A DNA stretch of 64,000 nucleotides, taken from NCBI GenBank assembly GCA_018398805.1, contig JAGFBZ010000849.1, positions 1,054,001 through 1,118,000 of the forward strand, in the 5' to 3' direction. This stretch comes from Hirundichthys speculiger. Lineage: Eukaryota; Chordata; Actinopteri; Beloniformes; Exocoetidae. A program made the translations under genes and the position numbers. A model generated the notes under the pieces. That model made no database searches, was not told the DNA's origin, and was given only the letters and a program-made list of their open reading frames with translations. Of this stretch, positions 62,511 to 64,000 are shown piece by piece. The stretch's first letter is position 1; the number at the start of each line of letters is the position of its first letter.

Positions 62511-64000
62511 GTAAGAAACTTGCTTTCTGGTTCGCATTTCTCATCTCATCATCTACAGTCACATTTGAAGAGTCTCTGATTGCATGCAGGCAGCGTGCGC
62601 AGATCAAAAAAAGTCAGGAACATCAGCTGGTCTTTCATGTCAATGACAAAACAAACTGTGTTTTCCATAAAAAGAAAAATGCTGTCAGCATTATTAATGC
62701 AGGAATAATGGACAGCGGTCCGTGCTTCTGGCCCTAATGCATGAATTCATATGAATGATTCATTCCAATGACTCCTCTTCACTTATGTGTGCTGTCTGAT
62801 CCTCAGCCATAAAAAAAATATTAACATGAATGGAGTTAAACTGAAGGGTGACGTCTCACAACACTCAACAGTTTATTTAACATAGCAAATCAGATAAATT
62901 GTTCTGTTTTGAAGTCTGAGCCTTCAGTATTTTACTTAGCAGGTAATCAGGTTTATGATCAATTTGTGTCTTTGTTAATGGATCCTGATTAACACGTGTG
63001 CTTGTCTGTGACTCATCAGTGATCTCTGCTGCTGACACGCTGCTCCGGTCATTACGGGAATGAGCCAAGCGCTCCCGTGTTTGTAGGTTTGCAGTATATG
63101 ACAGGAAGTACCCTCACCCATAAAACTGCTAATTGCATAGGACAAGATTTATTATCCGGATTCCCCGTTATCTTCTAATACAACTAAGATGCAGGAATTG
63201 ATGCAGTGAGAAGGCGAGGCAGCAACAGATGTCCGCTATCCTGCTTCAGACTTGGTCTGAAGGTTACTGAAATGATGTCACAGTGGCTACACAGATTTAT
63301 CTTTTATTATTCTAGTGACCTGAGTATTTGCTTTTATGTTGTGTTGCAACTGTAGCTTTGATCTAATGTTTAGAGGATTTTACTGAGCATCTCTGCCATG
63401 CGGTTCAAATATGTGCAGTTAAATCCTTACAGGAGACATTGTACATTAACATCAAGTAATGCAGAGTCATCGGCAAATCTTCAATTGTGATTTTTTTCGG
63501 GTACTTTTGGGGACTTATTTATGCAATAAACCAGTTTGCTGGGACATCCAGTCCTGGACAAACATGAATCTGGGAATTTTGATTAGTTCCTTCACAGTCA
63601 AATGATTTATTTCCAATAATATAAAAATGTATTTGGGAATCTAATCTGAGCGTTCCATATTCTCCTTTTTTTCTTTTCTGAGGCGTCCCTTGGTCTCCTC
63701 TCGCGCAGACAGCTTCACATCATCATATTCCAGAAGCACGATCATTCTGAAAGCCTTGGAGAGATGTTTAGATCTTTCCACGATGACATCATTCATTTCC
63801 AAAGCAAAGAGAGCAGCAGAGCCTCACAGTGTCTTTCCCTCGGCACCTTATTTGATCTTAATTATTTATTCTACTTGACTATTTTTATCTAAATTATAAC
63901 AGTAACCAAAAAAAGCCAGTTTTATATGTGTCATTTCTTTGACATGTACTCAAAGGTTCTTTTTAAAAAGTAGACTGAGGTATTTGTTTTTTTCTGTGAC
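62511..64000 (+). other. xkrx intron 2, running off the window
   Basis: The stretch follows the exon 2 donor. No further xkrx exon, other gene or defined repeat was recognised up to the window edge. Confidence 0.7.

Noticed and set aside
62264..62737. 157-codon plus-strand frame treated as one gene
   Set aside because: It is xkrx exon 2 plus read-through into intron 2 past the donor at 62511.

Overview
The window is nuclear DNA from a bony fish (teleost). The genes have many exons with canonical GT-AG introns. About 90% of the sequence is AT-rich non-coding DNA, and it carries the usual teleost load of hAT and Tc1/mariner transposons, L2-type LINE tails and tRNA-derived SINEs. The predicted proteins match vertebrate families I know well. 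There is no bacterial-type gene organisation, CRISPR array or rRNA.

Four protein-coding genes can be read exon by exon. On the minus strand, cenpi (17931-34321, 20 exons found) encodes the inner-kinetochore protein CENP-I. On the same strand, tmem35a (36492-37847, 2 exons) encodes the NACHO acetylcholine-receptor chaperone, and arl13a (40593-46044, 9 exons) encodes an ARL13-type ciliary GTPase. On the plus strand, xkrx starts at 52745; its first two coding exons are present and the gene runs off the right edge. A GC-rich first exon with a strong minus-strand donor at 15558 probably starts a fifth gene reading leftward, and synteny suggests drp2. From my knowledge of human Xq22.1 (XKRX, ARL13A, TRMT2B, TMEM35A, CENPI, DRP2), this is the same block in the same relative orientation, with no trmt2b between tmem35a and arl13a.

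Layout: 1-15 kb is intergenic or the intron of the leftmost gene. It holds a hAT-transposase relic, a TIR element with a THAP-like ORF, a Myb/SANT-type MITE, hAT-like elements, an L2-clade LINE 3' end and a Tc1-type relic. The likely leftmost promoter lies at 15.4-15.8 kb and a SINE at 16.0-16.25 kb. cenpi fills 17.9-34.4 kb and its introns hold a three-element transposon nest, two LINE fragments and a Tigger-like element. tmem35a follows at 36.5-37.9 kb and arl13a at 40.6-46.0 kb, with a full-length Tc1-like transposon and a hAT MITE in its intron 6. The stretch 46.2-52.7 kb has no recognisable gene. xkrx occupies the right end, with a 9.15 kb first intron.

Two conserved exons (cenpi exon 16 and arl13a exon 3) each carry one base too many by intron-phase bookkeeping. 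This means either assembly indels or real lesions, and it is the most important point to check before using the proteins. The four genes do not form a pathway: they act in kinetochore assembly, receptor folding, the cilium and membrane-protein biology. Their association is ancestral synteny. I saw no clearly new biological system.
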